The translations under genes and the position numbers were made by a program. The notes below the pieces were generated by a model. It made no database searches. It was not told the DNA's origin and saw nothing but the letters and a program-made list of their open reading frames with translations. From Cedecea colo (lineage in GTDB: Bacteria > Pseudomonadota > Gammaproteobacteria > Enterobacterales > Enterobacteriaceae), in assembly GCF_011808225.1 (NCBI RefSeq), contig NZ_SOYS01000014.1, positions 1 through 64,000 on the forward strand: a DNA stretch of 64,000 bases, given 5' to 3'. Positions 1-12,370 of this stretch are shown piece by piece (the first letter of the stretch is position 1; each line of letters starts with the position of its first letter).

Positions 1-207
<207 letters not shown>

Positions 208-375
208 AAAGTCTGATGTGCTGCAACTCGTGCAGCGGTGCTCAAAGATTACTTTCAAATAATTCACTTAAATGAATTACTGTCTGGTCACTCTTCAAGG
301 CTTGATATTTTTTTGATACCCGAAGGTATCTGAGATATCAATCCTGCGAGTGCCCACACAGATTGTCTGATAAAT

Positions 376-387
376 TGTTAAAGAGCG
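376..387 (-). promoter_or_regulatory. rrn leader boxA antitermination site
   Basis: The minus strand reads CGCTCTTTAACA, a close match to the ribosomal boxA consensus TGCTCTTTAACA, and it lies between the P2 promoter and the 16S start as in other enterobacterial rrn leaders. It is expected to load NusB/NusE for rRNA antitermination. The leader between boxA and the 16S gene (208-375) holds no gene. Confidence 0.85.
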
Positions 388-418
388 GTGCCACAATCTT
401 CGGTGGCGCGGGGTGTGC

Positions 419-446
419 ATATTACGCTTCCCCGCTACGTAGTCAA
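419..446 (-). promoter_or_regulatory. rrn P2 promoter
   Basis: On the minus strand a -35 box TTGACT (446-441), a 16-base spacer and a -10 box TAATAT (424-419) are followed by a GC-rich discriminator. This matches the arrangement of E. coli rrn P2 promoters, which sit roughly 110-120 bases downstream of P1. Confidence 0.85.
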
Positions 447-517
447 GCATTTATTTCCTGCTTCACTCCGACTGACGGGCCGGTTTGTAAGCCGTTGTGC
501 CGTGTCAGTGGAGGCGC

Positions 518-545
518 AGTATAGGGATTTTTCGGAACGTGACAA
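518..545 (-). promoter_or_regulatory. rrn P1 promoter with UP element
   Basis: On the minus strand the -35 box is TTGTCA (545-540), the spacer is 16 bases and the -10 box is TATACT (523-518), followed by the G/C-rich discriminator typical of stringently controlled promoters. An A/T-rich stretch at 549-604 just upstream fits a UP element. Fis sites, if present, would reach into the 3' end of hemG; I cannot place them with confidence. Confidence 0.85.
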
Positions 546-606
546 GCGTTTATTGCAAAAAAATTACCGACCGCAGTATTTTTCAACAAACCGTCTATTT
601 TGAAAG

Positions 607-1140
607 CTATCTGGCGGATAACTGCGCTACTTCATGGGCAAAACGCGCTACCTGCTGCCAGTCGGTGTAGACCACTTCTTTGCTGGTATCCGTTTCGCCG
701 CCGGTCATTTTCATAATTAAACGAATCATTGCGCGATCCAACCAGCCATAACGCGGATAACGCAGCGCTCCGGCGAAGACCGCACAGCGATCTGGCTGCC
801 ATGGCGAATTCAGCAGGAACTTGCGTGTATAGGAGTTTGTTTGCGGTGAACGCTTTTCCGCTTTGCGGGCGACCAGGTTTACGGAAAAGAATGCGCTGGG
901 AATGGAACTTAATGCCTGCTGATGCTTTTTCACAAACGTATCAACCGATGCGTGGAAGTGGCCGTAACGTATAGAGGCGCCAATAACCACGCGGTCGTAA
1001 TTGTCCCATCCAATATTGCCGTTACGATGCAGGTTAACCACATCGCTTTCCACGCCCAGTTCTTTTAACTCGGATGCTATATAAGAAGCTATTTCGCGGG
1101 TCTGACCATCGCGGGTCGAAAACAGAATCAAAGTCTTCAC
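607..1140 (-). CDS. hemG: menaquinone-dependent protoporphyrinogen IX dehydrogenase
   Basis: This 177-residue protein belongs to the flavodoxin-like HemG family, which oxidises protoporphyrinogen IX to protoporphyrin IX and passes electrons to quinone at the inner membrane. The N-terminal [12 protein letters not shown] stretch is the FMN phosphate-binding loop, and the RYPRYGW segment and the long insert loop are characteristic of HemG. The start codon is GTG, preceded by GGAG seven bases upstream, as in E. coli. It is the last gene of pepQ-yigZ-trkH-hemG, 12 bases after trkH, and directly precedes the rrn promoters. E. coli HemG has a slightly longer C-terminus (181 residues). Confidence 0.96.
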   Translation of the reverse strand: MKTLILFSTRDGQTREIASYIASELKELGVESDVVNLHRNGNIGWDNYDRVVIGASIRYGHFHASVDTFVKKHQQALSSIPSAFFSVNLVARKAEKRSPQTNSYTRKFLLNSPWQPDRCAVFAGALRYPRYGWLDRAMIRLIMKMTGGETDTSKEVVYTDWQQVARFAHEVAQLSAR

Positions 1141-1152
1141 TACGGGCTCCGG

Positions 1153-2604
1153 TTATTCTCGCCAGAAGGTTGGCGTGAAAAGTACTAATAAAGTAAATAC
1201 CTCAAGGCGACCAAACAGCATATTGCTGATAAGGATCCACTTCGCCACCGGGTTCATGCTGGCAAAGTTATCCGCTACCACGCCCAGCCCCGGCCCGAGG
1301 TTATTAAGCGTAGCCGCCACCGAAGCAAAAGCAGAGAAGTCATCCACCCCCGTCGCAATAATCGCAAGCATGCTTAAAAGAAACACCAGCGCATAGGCAG
1401 AGAAAAATCCCCACACCGCTTCCAGGATACGTTCCGGTAGCGCACGGTTACCCAACTTAATGCTATAGACCGCATTCGGGTGTACCAGACGCTTAAGCTC
1501 ACGGTTCCCCTGTTTGAATAACAGGAGGATACGAATGACTTTCAGACCCCCGCCGGTAGACCCAGCGCAACCGCCAATAAACGCCGAACAGAGCAATAGT
1601 ACCGGTAAGAAGAGAGGCCATCGGGCGATACTGTCAGTAGTAAACCCGGCCGTTGTCGCCATAGACACAACCTGGAAGAACGCCTGGTTTAACGTTTGCA
1701 GCGCCGATTGATAAGTACTGTGCGTCCACAGTACCAGAGTACAGACGATCACCAACGTTAGCTGCACGCCAATGAACATACGGAATTCCGGGTCACGCCA
1801 GTAAACTTTTAAATGACGGCCGCTGAGTAAAGAGAAATGCAGGCCGTAGTTGCAGCCTGAAATCAGCAGAAAAATAGCCATGATGCTGTTAATCGTAGGA
1901 TTGTTGAAATATCCCACGCTGGCGTCGTGCGTTGAAAACCCACCGATGGAGATAGTCGCAAAGCTGTGCCCTATCGCGTCAAACGCCGGCATTCCGGCAA
2001 ACCACAACGCCAATGCACAAGCGATGGTTAACAGCACATAGATGAGCCACAGCGTTTTCGCGGTATCCGCAATGCGCGGACGCATTTTGTTATCTTTCAG
2101 CGGCCCCGGCATTTCGGCCCGGTAGAGCTGCATCCCCCCTACGCCCAGGATAGGCAGAATCGCCACGGCCAGAACGATGATCCCCATCCCGCCGAACCAT
2201 TGCAGCATTTGCCGGTAGAACAAGATGGCATGGGGAAGCGTGTCCAGCCCCACAAGCGTAGTCGCGCCCGTGGTGGTCAGGCCTGAAAAGGATTCAAAAA
2301 AAGCGTCGGTGACGGTCAGGTTAGGACGTTCAGAGAAGATAAACGGCAATGCCCCCACGCTTCCCAATACCGTCCAGAACAATACGACTATCAGAAAACC
2401 TTCGCGCGGCTTAAGCTCGCTTTTTTCACGACGATTTGGCCACCAGAGTAATGACCCAATCGCCAGCGCAACAAAGAAGGTCTGTGTAAAGGCGCGGCCA
2501 GCGCCATCGCGGTAAATTAAGGCAACCAGCCCGGGAATTATCATGGTCCCGGAGAACAGGATAACCAGCAGACCAACGATTCGGGTTATGGCACGAAAAT
2601 GCAT
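1153..2604 (-). CDS. trkH: Trk system potassium uptake membrane subunit TrkH
   Basis: TrkH is the ion-conducting inner-membrane subunit of the Trk potassium transporter and works with the NAD-binding TrkA encoded elsewhere. The protein is hydrophobic throughout and shows the repeated selectivity-loop sequences, such as SGLTTTGATT, FATISIGGF, MATTAGFTT and LNNLGPGLG. I chose the ATG at 2604 (483 residues, the E. coli length) because AAGGAAG lies about nine bases upstream; the longer reading from a TTG at 2628 would place that ribosome binding site inside the gene. It lies 41 bases after yigZ and 12 before hemG in one apparent operon. Confidence 0.97.
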   Translation of the reverse strand: MHFRAITRIVGLLVILFSGTMIIPGLVALIYRDGAGRAFTQTFFVALAIGSLLWWPNRREKSELKPREGFLIVVLFWTVLGSVGALPFIFSERPNLTVTDAFFESFSGLTTTGATTLVGLDTLPHAILFYRQMLQWFGGMGIIVLAVAILPILGVGGMQLYRAEMPGPLKDNKMRPRIADTAKTLWLIYVLLTIACALALWFAGMPAFDAIGHSFATISIGGFSTHDASVGYFNNPTINSIMAIFLLISGCNYGLHFSLLSGRHLKVYWRDPEFRMFIGVQLTLVIVCTLVLWTHSTYQSALQTLNQAFFQVVSMATTAGFTTDSIARWPLFLPVLLLCSAFIGGCAGSTGGGLKVIRILLLFKQGNRELKRLVHPNAVYSIKLGNRALPERILEAVWGFFSAYALVFLLSMLAIIATGVDDFSAFASVAATLNNLGPGLGVVADNFASMNPVAKWILISNMLFGRLEVFTLLVLFTPTFWRE

Positions 2605-2645
2605 TTCAGCCGCTTCCTTAAATATCAAAAATTGCGAGGAGGGAA

Positions 2646-3260
2646 TTATTCTTCAATCGGCAATAAACGCAATGAACCACGGCTAAAATCCGCCAGCCGA
2701 AGTGAAAATTCAGCCAGTTGCGTCTGCGGCAAAGCCACTTTAAGTAACACCGATGCCTGAAATTCACTTTGCACGATTAGTCCATCATAGTGTTTGAGTA
2801 GCGCTTCAATGCCCGCGAGCTGAGCGTAATCACATTGCAAAGTATATTCGGTTAATGGCACTTTGAGCACCGTAGGCAATTGGTTTAGCGCGAGCTGGAC
2901 GCCGCCGCCGTAAGCTTTAACCAGACCGCCCGTGCCCAGCTTAATTCCGCCGTAGTAGCGCACGACTACGGCGGTAATTTCACCGATACTGCTCCCCATA
3001 AGCTGCGCGAGCATTGGCTTGCCGGCCGTCCCGGCTGGTTCCCCATCGTCAGAAAAGCCAAGCTGTTGCGAATCATCCGGTGCGCCCGCTACCCACGCCC
3101 AGCAATGGTGCCGGGCATCAGGATGCTGCGCACGCACCTGCTCTACAAAAGCTTTTGCCGCCGCTATCCCATCAGTATGAGCTACCAGCGTAATAAAACG
3201 GCTTTTCTTGATTTCCTCGCTGACGAAAAAGGTTTCAGCTGGAATTAGCCAGCTATCCAT
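2646..3260 (-). CDS. yigZ: IMPACT family protein YigZ
   Basis: This 204-residue protein is the YigZ member of the IMPACT/UPF0029 family. The N-terminal domain carries the conserved DDGEPAGTAGKPML and VVVRYYGGIKLGTGGL motifs, and the C-terminal domain has the ferredoxin-like fold also seen in EF-G-like proteins. Family relatives in eukaryotes modulate Gcn1/Gcn2 signalling; the bacterial role is not settled, so no function is assigned. Its start overlaps the pepQ stop by one base (TGATG), which implies translational coupling. Confidence 0.95.
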   Translation of the reverse strand: MDSWLIPAETFFVSEEIKKSRFITLVAHTDGIAAAKAFVEQVRAQHPDARHHCWAWVAGAPDDSQQLGFSDDGEPAGTAGKPMLAQLMGSSIGEITAVVVRYYGGIKLGTGGLVKAYGGGVQLALNQLPTVLKVPLTEYTLQCDYAQLAGIEALLKHYDGLIVQSEFQASVLLKVALPQTQLAEFSLRLADFSRGSLRLLPIEE

Positions 3261-4591
3261 CAGGCCAGCTTCAGGTCGCGCGTCATGTTTTCGACGTTAT
3301 TTTCGTGGATAACGACGTTATCCTCGATGCGGATCCCGCCGAACGGCTTCAGCGCCTCGATACGCTGCCAATCAAAGTGCTTGCTGTACTGTCCTTCGCG
3401 CCATGGAGCGAGCAGAGATTCAATAAAGTAGATGCCCGGCTCGATGGTCAGCACCATACGTGGCTCAAGCACACGCGTGCAGCGCAGGTACGGATATTGC
3501 GAAGGCGCAGCGAGATGTGTACCTGTATCATCCTGCATAAAGCCCGCAACATCATGAACCTGTAGACCCAACGGGTGACCAAGACCATGCGGCATAAACG
3601 GACCGGTAATGCCGGTTTCCACCATCGCTTCTTCACTGATATCGTTGACCAGTTGATGACGACGCAGCAGTTTAGCGATGCGTTGATGGAACTGGATATG
3701 ATAGTCGGTGTAGCGCACACCCGCTTTCAGCGTGTCAATCAATGCCAGTTGTTCGGCATTAACGTCTTTGATTAGCTGCGCATAATCGCTGTCGCCGTTG
3801 GCCGCCCAGGTTCGGGTCAGGTCGGCTGCATAGCCGTTGTACTCTGCGCCAGCATCCAACAAAAAGCTGCGCATTTCGGACGGGGCCTGGCTGTCCAGTT
3901 TGGTGTAATGCAACACGGCGGCATGCTCGTTCAACGCAACGATGTTGCCGTAGGGCACGTCGATATCGCGGTGGCCGGTTGCGGTCAGATAAGCCTGATT
4001 GATGTCGAACTCGCTCATGCCGGACAGAAAAGCTTCGTGGGCAGCCTGATGGCCAACAACGGCGGTTTTCTGCGCCTGGCGCATGCACGCCAGTTCATAA
4101 TCCGTTTTATAAGCACGATAGTAATGCAGGTAATCAAGCACCCCTTTCGGATTGATGTTTCCCGCCTGGAGTTCAAGCTGTAAAGCGCGCTCTGGTACCG
4201 GACCAATATAGCCGATATTGCCCCGTGCGGCAGGGAGCTGGCCGCCAATGCCGTCGGCTTTCGGCAGCGCAACCACATCAATTTCGTCGGTCCAGAAGGA
4301 TTCCGGCAGCGGTTCAACGTTATGCCAGTAATCTACCGGCAGGTAGAACCACAGCTTTGGTTTATTAACGCCATCTACCAGCAGCCAGCAGTTTGGTACC
4401 TGGGTCACCGGCACCCAGGCTTTGAACTGCGGGTTAACTTTGAACGGATAAGCATGATCGTCCAGGAAGACATTAAGCAGCTCCCCGGAGTGAATCAGCA
4501 GTGCATCAAGATTGAAACGCGCCAGAACGTTGCGGGTGCGTTCCTGCAAGGTTGCCACATGATCTTTATAAAGCGAGGCTAGTGAATCCAT
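3260..4591 (-). CDS. pepQ: Xaa-Pro dipeptidase (prolidase)
   Basis: PepQ is a cytoplasmic metallopeptidase that cleaves dipeptides with C-terminal proline. The 443-residue length equals that of E. coli PepQ. The C-terminal pita-bread domain contains the two-metal motifs [40 protein letters not shown] and IRIEDNV. The start has GAAGGG upstream. It heads the pepQ-yigZ-trkH-hemG operon and is transcribed away from fadB across a 190-base spacer. Confidence 0.97.
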   Translation of the reverse strand: MDSLASLYKDHVATLQERTRNVLARFNLDALLIHSGELLNVFLDDHAYPFKVNPQFKAWVPVTQVPNCWLLVDGVNKPKLWFYLPVDYWHNVEPLPESFWTDEIDVVALPKADGIGGQLPAARGNIGYIGPVPERALQLELQAGNINPKGVLDYLHYYRAYKTDYELACMRQAQKTAVVGHQAAHEAFLSGMSEFDINQAYLTATGHRDIDVPYGNIVALNEHAAVLHYTKLDSQAPSEMRSFLLDAGAEYNGYAADLTRTWAANGDSDYAQLIKDVNAEQLALIDTLKAGVRYTDYHIQFHQRIAKLLRRHQLVNDISEEAMVETGITGPFMPHGLGHPLGLQVHDVAGFMQDDTGTHLAAPSQYPYLRCTRVLEPRMVLTIEPGIYFIESLLAPWREGQYSKHFDWQRIEALKPFGGIRIEDNVVIHENNVENMTRDLKLA

Positions 4592-4738
4592 AGTTTACCC
4601 TTCTGTTTTTATGCCTGATCGGCACGCATCTTAGCACACGGCTAACGGCCCCGACTTATTTCCGGCTGCTGTGATCATCCCTGCAAATATTTAATGAGTT
4701 GTTTGCATTTCGTTAACATCAATTCCACACTCCCCTCC

Positions 4739-4755
4739 ATCTGGTACGACCAGAT
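4739..4755. promoter_or_regulatory. FadR operator upstream of fadBA
   Basis: The 17-base near-palindrome ATCTGGTACGACCAGAT matches the FadR consensus (TGGTnnGACCA core) and is, as I recall it, the same as the E. coli fadB operator. FadR would repress fadBA until long-chain acyl-CoA releases it. It ends 26 bases before the fadB start codon. Confidence 0.9.
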
Positions 4756-4781
4756 CCCATTGCTGGATTCAGGAGACTGAC

Positions 4782-6971
4782 ATGCTCTACCAAGGCGAAA
4801 CCCTACATCTCGACTGGCTGGAAGATGGCATCGCCGAACTGGTGTTCGATGCGCCCGGTTCGGTCAACAAACTCGACACGGCGACCGTTGCCAGCCTCGG
4901 CCACGCGCTCGACGTGCTGGAAAAGCAGCCCGGTCTGAAAGGACTGCTGCTCAGCTCAAACAAAGCGGCGTTTATCGTCGGGGCTGACATTACCGAATTC
5001 CTGTCGCTGTTTCTCGTACCAGCGGAGCAGTTGACTAACTGGTTACAGTTCGCCAACAGCGTCTTTAACCGCCTGGAAGATTTACCCGTTCCAACCCTCG
5101 CCGCCATAAATGGTTATGCGCTGGGCGGCGGATGCGAATGCGTGCTGGCAACCGATTATCGCCTGGCTTCGCCGGACGCCCGCATTGGCCTGCCGGAAAC
5201 CAAACTGGGCATCATGCCGGGCTTCGGCGGTTCTGTGCGCCTGCCACGCCTGCTCGGTGCGGATAGCGCGCTGGAAATTATTACCGCTGGCAAAGATGTT
5301 AGCGCAGCAGAAGCGCAAAAAATCGGCCTGGTCGATGGCGTGGTTAAAGCCGAAAAGCTGCGTGAAGGCGCGCTGGCGGTGCTGCGCCAGGCCATCAGCG
5401 GCGATCTCGACTGGAAAGCGAAGCGCGCGCCAAAGCTTGCGCCGCTACGCTTAAGCAAAATCGAAGCGACCATGAGCTTTACCATCGCCAAAGGCATGGT
5501 GATGCAGATCGCAGGCAAGCATTACCCTGCTCCGATGACGGCGGTAAAAACCATTGAAGCCACAGCAAGGCTTGGCCGTGATGAAGCATTGCAACTGGAA
5601 ACACAAAGTTTTGTACCGCTGGCGCGATCCAATGAAGCCCGTGCGCTGGTCGGGATTTTCCTGAACGACCAGTACGTTAAAGGCCAGGCGAAAAAACTGA
5701 CCAAAAATACCGAAACCCCGAAACAGGCTGCCGTCCTCGGCGCCGGGATCATGGGCGGCGGCATTGCTTACCAGTCAGCCTGGAAAGGCGTGCCGGTACT
5801 CATGAAAGATATTAACGAGAAGTCGCTGGCGTTAGGCATAACCGAGGCCAGCAAACTGCTTAATAAGCAGCTTGAGCGCGGCAAGATCGACGGCATGAAG
5901 CTGGCAGGTGTGATTGCCACTATTCATCCAACGCTCGATTATGCCGGCTTCGAACGCGTTGACGTTGTCGTTGAAGCCGTTGTCGAAAACCCGAAAGTGA
6001 AAAAAGCCGTACTGGCGGAAGTGGAAGATAAGGTGCGTGAGGACACGGTACTCGCATCAAATACCTCGACCATTCCAATCAGCGAACTGGCAAATAGCCT
6101 GAAACGCCCGGAAAACTTCTGCGGTATGCACTTCTTCAACCCGGTACACCGCATGCCGTTGGTGGAAGTGATTCGCGGCGAGAAAACCTCTGAGCAGACC
6201 ATCGCCAAAGTTGTCGCCTGGGCCAGCAAAATGGGCAAAACCCCAATCGTGGTGAACGACTGCCCCGGGTTTTTCGTCAACCGCGTTCTGTTCCCGTACT
6301 TTGCTGGCTTCAGCCAGTTAATGCGCGACGGCGCGGATTTCCGTCAGATCGATAAAGTGATGGAGAAACAGTTTGGCTGGCCGATGGGTCCGGCCTATCT
6401 GTTGGACGTGGTGGGCATTGATACCGCTCACCACGCTCAGGCGGTGATGGCGGCTGGTTTCCCGCAGCGTATGCAAAAAGATTATCGCGATGCGATTGAC
6501 GCCATGTTCGATGCCGGCCGCTACGGTCAGAAAACCCAGCAGGGCTTCTATCGCTATAAAGAAGACAGCAAGGGCAAACCGCGCAAAGAGCAGGACGAAA
6601 CCACCGACAGCCTGCTGGATGGCGTCAGCGAAGCACGCCAGAGCTTCAGCGACGAAGAGATTATCGCCCGCATGATGATCCCGATGGTCAACGAAGTGGT
6701 GCGCTGTCTGGAGGAAGGCATTATTGCCAGCCCGGCAGAGGCGGATATGGCGCTGGTTTATGGTCTGGGATTCCCTCCGTTCCACGGCGGTGCATTCCGC
6801 TGGTTAGATACTATCGGCAGCGCGCAATATCTCGATATGGCTCAGCAGTATCAACATCTCGGTCCGCTCTATCAGGTGCCGGATGGCCTGCGTGCAAAAG
6901 CGTCACGTAACGAGCCGTATTATCCCCCGGTTGCGCCAGCGCGCCCGGCCAGCGATCTGAAAAGTGCCTGA
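4782..6971 (+). CDS. fadB: fatty acid oxidation complex subunit alpha (enoyl-CoA hydratase / 3-hydroxyacyl-CoA dehydrogenase)
   Basis: FadB is the 729-residue alpha subunit of the aerobic beta-oxidation complex. Residues 1 to about 190 form the enoyl-CoA hydratase/isomerase domain with catalytic Glu119 (GGGCE) and Glu139 (GLPE). The NAD-binding fold starts with GAGIMG at 320-325, and the dehydrogenase catalytic His450 lies in [11 protein letters not shown]. The start has AGGAG seven bases upstream and follows a FadR operator. It is followed after nine bases by fadA, the thiolase subunit of the same complex. Confidence 0.98.
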   Translation: MLYQGETLHLDWLEDGIAELVFDAPGSVNKLDTATVASLGHALDVLEKQPGLKGLLLSSNKAAFIVGADITEFLSLFLVPAEQLTNWLQFANSVFNRLEDLPVPTLAAINGYALGGGCECVLATDYRLASPDARIGLPETKLGIMPGFGGSVRLPRLLGADSALEIITAGKDVSAAEAQKIGLVDGVVKAEKLREGALAVLRQAISGDLDWKAKRAPKLAPLRLSKIEATMSFTIAKGMVMQIAGKHYPAPMTAVKTIEATARLGRDEALQLETQSFVPLARSNEARALVGIFLNDQYVKGQAKKLTKNTETPKQAAVLGAGIMGGGIAYQSAWKGVPVLMKDINEKSLALGITEASKLLNKQLERGKIDGMKLAGVIATIHPTLDYAGFERVDVVVEAVVENPKVKKAVLAEVEDKVREDTVLASNTSTIPISELANSLKRPENFCGMHFFNPVHRMPLVEVIRGEKTSEQTIAKVVAWASKMGKTPIVVNDCPGFFVNRVLFPYFAGFSQLMRDGADFRQIDKVMEKQFGWPMGPAYLLDVVGIDTAHHAQAVMAAGFPQRMQKDYRDAIDAMFDAGRYGQKTQQGFYRYKEDSKGKPRKEQDETTDSLLDGVSEARQSFSDEEIIARMMIPMVNEVVRCLEEGIIASPAEADMALVYGLGFPPFHGGAFRWLDTIGSAQYLDMAQQYQHLGPLYQVPDGLRAKASRNEPYYPPVAPARPASDLKSA

Positions 6972-8144
<1,173 letters not shown>

Positions 8145-8165
8145 CAGCAGGAAGGTTCACAGGAC

Positions 8166-8234
8166 TGTAGGGTGAATAAGCGTAGGCGCCATCCGTCTTC
8201 TACAGGTTCCGGCCGGTGACGTTGCACTTATTCG
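8166..8234. repeat. REP/BIME-like intergenic repeat 1
   Basis: The segment starts GTAGGGTGAATAAGCG and continues to CGCCATCCG, the layout of a Y-type REP unit, and is followed by a looser inverted half (CACTTATTCGCCCT). Three further elements with the same layout are found near 25980, 33822 and 48895. It lies in the fadA 3' region before the terminator. Confidence 0.65.
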
Positions 8235-8290
8235 CCCTCTGACACCTCAGGCAGAAGATAAACTATTGCGCAGAGTTTAGTTGTCGTTTT

Positions 8291-8317
8291 TCCCGCCTGT
8301 CAGGGGCGGGTTTTTTA
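8291..8317 (+). terminator. fadBA intrinsic terminator
   Basis: CCCGCC and GGCGGG pair across a seven-base loop and are followed by TTTTTT, 147 bases after the fadA stop. It reads in the fadBA direction. Confidence 0.85.
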
Positions 8318-8331
8318 TTTCTTGCGCCACA

Positions 8332-8362
8332 GAAAAATAAAAACCACCGACAATGCGGCGGC
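8332..8362 (-). terminator. fre intrinsic terminator
   Basis: On the minus strand CCGCCG and CGGTGG form a six-pair stem (one G-U) at 8361-8344 followed by TTTTTATTTTT. It lies about 20 bases after the fre stop codon and reads in the fre direction. Confidence 0.7.
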
Positions 8363-8382
8363 TTATATTTAGGGTTTCGCCA

Positions 8383-9084
8383 TCAAATAAACGCGAAAGC
8401 GTCACCAAACATGCGGTCGACGTTTGCACCACGCTCATTGCAGAACAGTTCCCGTGCAATCTTCGCCATCTCAAAGCGCCCGGCGATATAAATATCGTGC
8501 CCGGCAAGCGTACCGTAATCCTGCAACACCGCCGTTAATACTGTGCCACTGCGCCCGCGCCAGCCTTCTTCCGGCTGTTCGACTACCGCTTCCACCCGCA
8601 GATTCGCATGCTTCACCGAAAGCGCTTCCAGCTCGGGCAGGTCATAGAGATGCTTCTCTTCGCGGCCGCCCCAGTAAATAGCGATTTCACGCTGCGGATT
8701 ACGCGCCAGCGCCGTCAACAGAATCGAGCGCGCGTAAGAGAAGCCTGTGCCGCCCGCAATCAGGATCAGCGGACGATCTTCATCTTCGCGCAGCCAGGCA
8801 TCACCGTGCGGAATATCCACAACGATTTCCTTTTCCTTCAGAATGCGGTCCATTACGGCCATGGCGTACAAATTGAGTTCTGAGGCACCGATGTGCAGCT
8901 CGATAAACTCATGCTCGCTCGGCGTGGATGCCATGGAGAACGGTCGCTTATCACGCTCATCCATCACTACCATCAAATACTGTCCGGCCTGAAAAGAGAA
9001 ATCTGTTTCCGGCAGCAATCGAACGCGATATACCGTATCCGTTATCGCTTCTACCGAGGTCACTTTACAGCTTAAGGTTGTCAT
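8383..9084 (-). CDS. fre: NAD(P)H-flavin reductase
   Basis: Fre (233 residues) uses NAD(P)H to reduce free flavins in the cytosol. It shows the flavin-binding RPFS motif at residues 47-50 and the pyridine nucleotide-binding [10 protein letters not shown] at 111-120, in the ferredoxin reductase-like fold. The ATG at 9084 is preceded by GAGGGG and gives exactly the E. coli length; an upstream extension to 9168 would run into the ubiD stop and is rejected. It follows ubiD by 46 bases. Reduced flavin made by Fre can feed prenyl-FMN synthesis needed by UbiD, which makes the pairing sensible (inference). Confidence 0.97.
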   Translation of the reverse strand: MTTLSCKVTSVEAITDTVYRVRLLPETDFSFQAGQYLMVVMDERDKRPFSMASTPSEHEFIELHIGASELNLYAMAVMDRILKEKEIVVDIPHGDAWLREDEDRPLILIAGGTGFSYARSILLTALARNPQREIAIYWGGREEKHLYDLPELEALSVKHANLRVEAVVEQPEEGWRGRSGTVLTAVLQDYGTLAGHDIYIAGRFEMAKIARELFCNERGANVDRMFGDAFAFI

Positions 9085-9130
9085 GCGTCCCCTCTGTCGG
9101 GTCAATAATGCTAAACCGTAAAATCGCCCC

Positions 9131-10615
9131 TCAGGCGTCTTTACCGTTATCGAAAATAGCCAGTTCATCCCAGATTGCGTCTATACGCGCACAGACTTCC
9201 GCATCTTTTTTGATAGGACGCCCCCACTCGCGCTGGGTTTCTCCTGGCCATTTATTGGTGGCATCCAGTCCCATTTTTGAACCAAGGCCGGAAACCGGCG
9301 AGGCAAAATCCAGGTAATCGATCGGCGTATTTTCTACCAGTACGGTATCACGCGCCGGATCCATACGCGTTGTGATGGCCCAAATAACATCGTTCCAGTC
9401 ACGCGCGTTAACATCGTCATCGCACACGATGACAAACTTGGTGTACATAAACTGCCGCAGGAAAGACCAGACGCCCATCATCACGCGTTTGGCGTGGCCG
9501 GCGTACTGCTTCTTAATGGTCACGACCGCAAGGCGATACGAACATCCTTCCGGCGGCAGATAAAAATCGACAATTTCCGGAAACTGTTTTTGCAAAATAG
9601 GCACGAAGACTTCGTTTAAGGCCACGCCCAACACCGCCGGTTCATCCGGTGGACGTCCGGTATAGGTGGAGTGATAAATTGCATCTTCACGCTGGGTAAT
9701 ATGCGTCACGGTGAAAACCGGGAAATCATCTACTTCATTGTAGTATCCCGTGTGGTCGCCATATGGCCCTTCCGGCGCCATTTCACCCGGCTCGATATAG
9801 CCTTCCAGCACGATTTCCGCACTGGCCGGCACTTCAAGATCGTTAGAAATACATTTTACGACTTCAGTTTTGGTCCCGCGCAGCAGACCGGCAAAAGCAT
9901 ATTCGGAAAGGGTATCCGGCACGGGAGTGACGGCGCCAAGAATAGTTGCCGGGTCTGCACCCAGCGCCACAGAAACCGGGAAACGCTCGCCCGGATGAGC
10001 CGCGCACCACTCCTGGAAATCAAGCGCGCCGCCGCGATGCGACAACCAGCGCATGATTAGCTTGTTCTTGCCGATTAGCTGCTGACGATAGATGCCAAGA
10101 TTTTGCCGTTCTTTATGCGGGCCGCGGGTGACGGTGAGTCCCCAGGTAATCAGCGGGGCGGCGTCTTCCGGCCAGCACTGCATAATTGGGATACGGTTTA
10201 AATCAACCTGTTCGCCTTCCCAGACTTTTTCCTGGCAAGGCGCACCGCGCAGCCGTTTGGTCGGCATATTCAGCACCTGCTTAAACTGCGGGAGTTTATC
10301 GAACAGGTCGCGGAACCCTTTTGGCGGCTCCGGCTCTTTCAGAAAGGCCAGCAGCTTACCCACTTCACGCAGGGCGGAAACGTCTTCCTGTCCCATGCCC
10401 ATCGCGACTCGCTTCGGTGTGCCAAACAGATTGCACAACACCGGCATGCTGTAACCTTTTGGGTTTTCGAACAGTAACGCCGGGCCATTTGCCCGCAGGG
10501 TACGATCGGCAATTTCAGTCATTTCCAGATACGGATCGACGGGCAAAGCGATACGTTTTAACTCGCCGCGCTGCTCAAGCAGCGTCATAAAGTCGCGTAG
10601 GTCGTGGTATTTCAT
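9131..10615 (-). CDS. ubiD: 4-hydroxy-3-polyprenylbenzoate decarboxylase
   Basis: UbiD removes the carboxyl group from 4-hydroxy-3-octaprenylbenzoate in ubiquinone synthesis using prenylated FMN made by UbiX. The 494-residue reading carries the family stretches [36 protein letters not shown] and [15 protein letters not shown] start at the ATG at 10615 (MKYHDLRDF, the conserved beginning). An in-frame ATG at 10648 overlaps a TATAAT box and would lie upstream of the probable transcription start. No strong Shine-Dalgarno sequence is visible before 10615, so the start is less certain than the gene. Confidence 0.95.
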   Translation of the reverse strand: MKYHDLRDFMTLLEQRGELKRIALPVDPYLEMTEIADRTLRANGPALLFENPKGYSMPVLCNLFGTPKRVAMGMGQEDVSALREVGKLLAFLKEPEPPKGFRDLFDKLPQFKQVLNMPTKRLRGAPCQEKVWEGEQVDLNRIPIMQCWPEDAAPLITWGLTVTRGPHKERQNLGIYRQQLIGKNKLIMRWLSHRGGALDFQEWCAAHPGERFPVSVALGADPATILGAVTPVPDTLSEYAFAGLLRGTKTEVVKCISNDLEVPASAEIVLEGYIEPGEMAPEGPYGDHTGYYNEVDDFPVFTVTHITQREDAIYHSTYTGRPPDEPAVLGVALNEVFVPILQKQFPEIVDFYLPPEGCSYRLAVVTIKKQYAGHAKRVMMGVWSFLRQFMYTKFVIVCDDDVNARDWNDVIWAITTRMDPARDTVLVENTPIDYLDFASPVSGLGSKMGLDATNKWPGETQREWGRPIKKDAEVCARIDAIWDELAIFDNGKDA

Positions 10616-10646
10616 GCAGTTAATCCAGGCCCGGAGAATAGCGGTC

Positions 10647-10652
10647 ATTATA
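10647..10652 (-). promoter_or_regulatory. putative ubiD promoter -10 box
   Basis: The minus strand reads TATAAT 31 bases upstream of the chosen ubiD start codon. No good -35 box stands at the right distance, so this is a candidate only. The spacer to rfaH (10616-10802) must hold both divergent promoters. Confidence 0.45.
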
Positions 10653-10802
10653 CGGACTTCATCCGCGCCATGCTGTATTTTTGTTAAAAACGGGTAATAG
10701 CCCTGTCTGCTATCAGTTGGTGATTGGTTATACTTGTGCTGGCTATCTCTGAGTTCGTCCTTTTGTTATTCTTGCGCGCTCAATGAGGTGAGATGAGAAA
10801 TT

Positions 10803-11291
10803 ATGGAATCCTGGTATCTTCTGTACTGCAAACGAGGGCAGCTGCTGCGTGCGCAAGAGCATCTTGAGCGCCAGGCGGTAAACTGCCTCACCCCGATGAT
10901 CACGCTGGAAAAAATAGTGCGTGGAAAAAGAACTGCAGTCAGTGAACCCCTGTTCCCGAACTATATGTTCGTAAAATTTGATCCGGAAAATATCCATACC
11001 ACAACGGTCAACTCCACCCGTGGCGTGAGCCATTTTGTCCGCTTTGGCTCGCAGCCTGCCAGCGTGCCGGATGATGTCATCGCAAGGCTTGCCAACTATC
11101 ATCCAGAAAATGTCACCGACCCGGAAACGCCCTATCCAGGCGATAGCGTAGTGATCACCGAAGGGGCATTCGAAGGGCTGGAAGCAATATTCAGTGAGCC
11201 GGACGGCGAAGCGCGCTCTATGCTGCTGCTTAACCTGCTGAATAAGCAGATAAGACAGAGCGTAAAGAACACGGCCTTCAGGAAGGTTTAA
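10803..11291 (+). CDS. rfaH: transcription antiterminator RfaH
   Basis: RfaH is a NusG paralogue that is recruited at ops sites to prevent termination in LPS core, O-antigen and capsule operons. The 162 residues comprise an N-terminal NGN domain ([14 protein letters not shown] onward, with [15 protein letters not shown]) and a C-terminal KOW-type domain ([22 protein letters not shown]) that refolds on recruitment in E. coli. The length and key segments equal the E. coli protein. It converges with hemB across a shared terminator. No ops element was found at the start of the ECA operon in this window. Confidence 0.97.
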   Translation: MESWYLLYCKRGQLLRAQEHLERQAVNCLTPMITLEKIVRGKRTAVSEPLFPNYMFVKFDPENIHTTTVNSTRGVSHFVRFGSQPASVPDDVIARLANYHPENVTDPETPYPGDSVVITEGAFEGLEAIFSEPDGEARSMLLLNLLNKQIRQSVKNTAFRKV

Positions 11292-11296
11292 AGTTA

Positions 11297-11324
11297 AAGA
11301 AGGCCAGCCATCGCTGGCCTTCTT
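11297..11324. terminator. bidirectional terminator between rfaH and hemB
   Basis: A perfect 12-pair stem, AAGAAGGCCAGC with GCTGGCCTTCTT, encloses a four-base loop. It lies six bases after the rfaH stop and nine from the hemB stop, with TTCTTG to one side and TTCTTTAAC to the other, so it can serve both converging genes. Confidence 0.85.
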
Positions 11325-11332
11325 GTTTGCAG

Positions 11333-12355
<1,023 letters not shown>

Positions 12356-12370
12356 TTATTTTCTCCTGAT

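Noticed and set aside
388-603. A 71-codon open frame on the plus strand between the rRNA gene and hemG
   Set aside because: It runs antisense across the rrn P1 and P2 promoters and has no recognisable ribosome binding site or family; it is a chance frame.
4659-4738. Possible second regulator site in the pepQ-fadB spacer (ArcA or CRP)
   Set aside because: The A/T-rich stretch has TGTTTGCATTTCGTTAACA-like parts but no convincing consensus match by eye.
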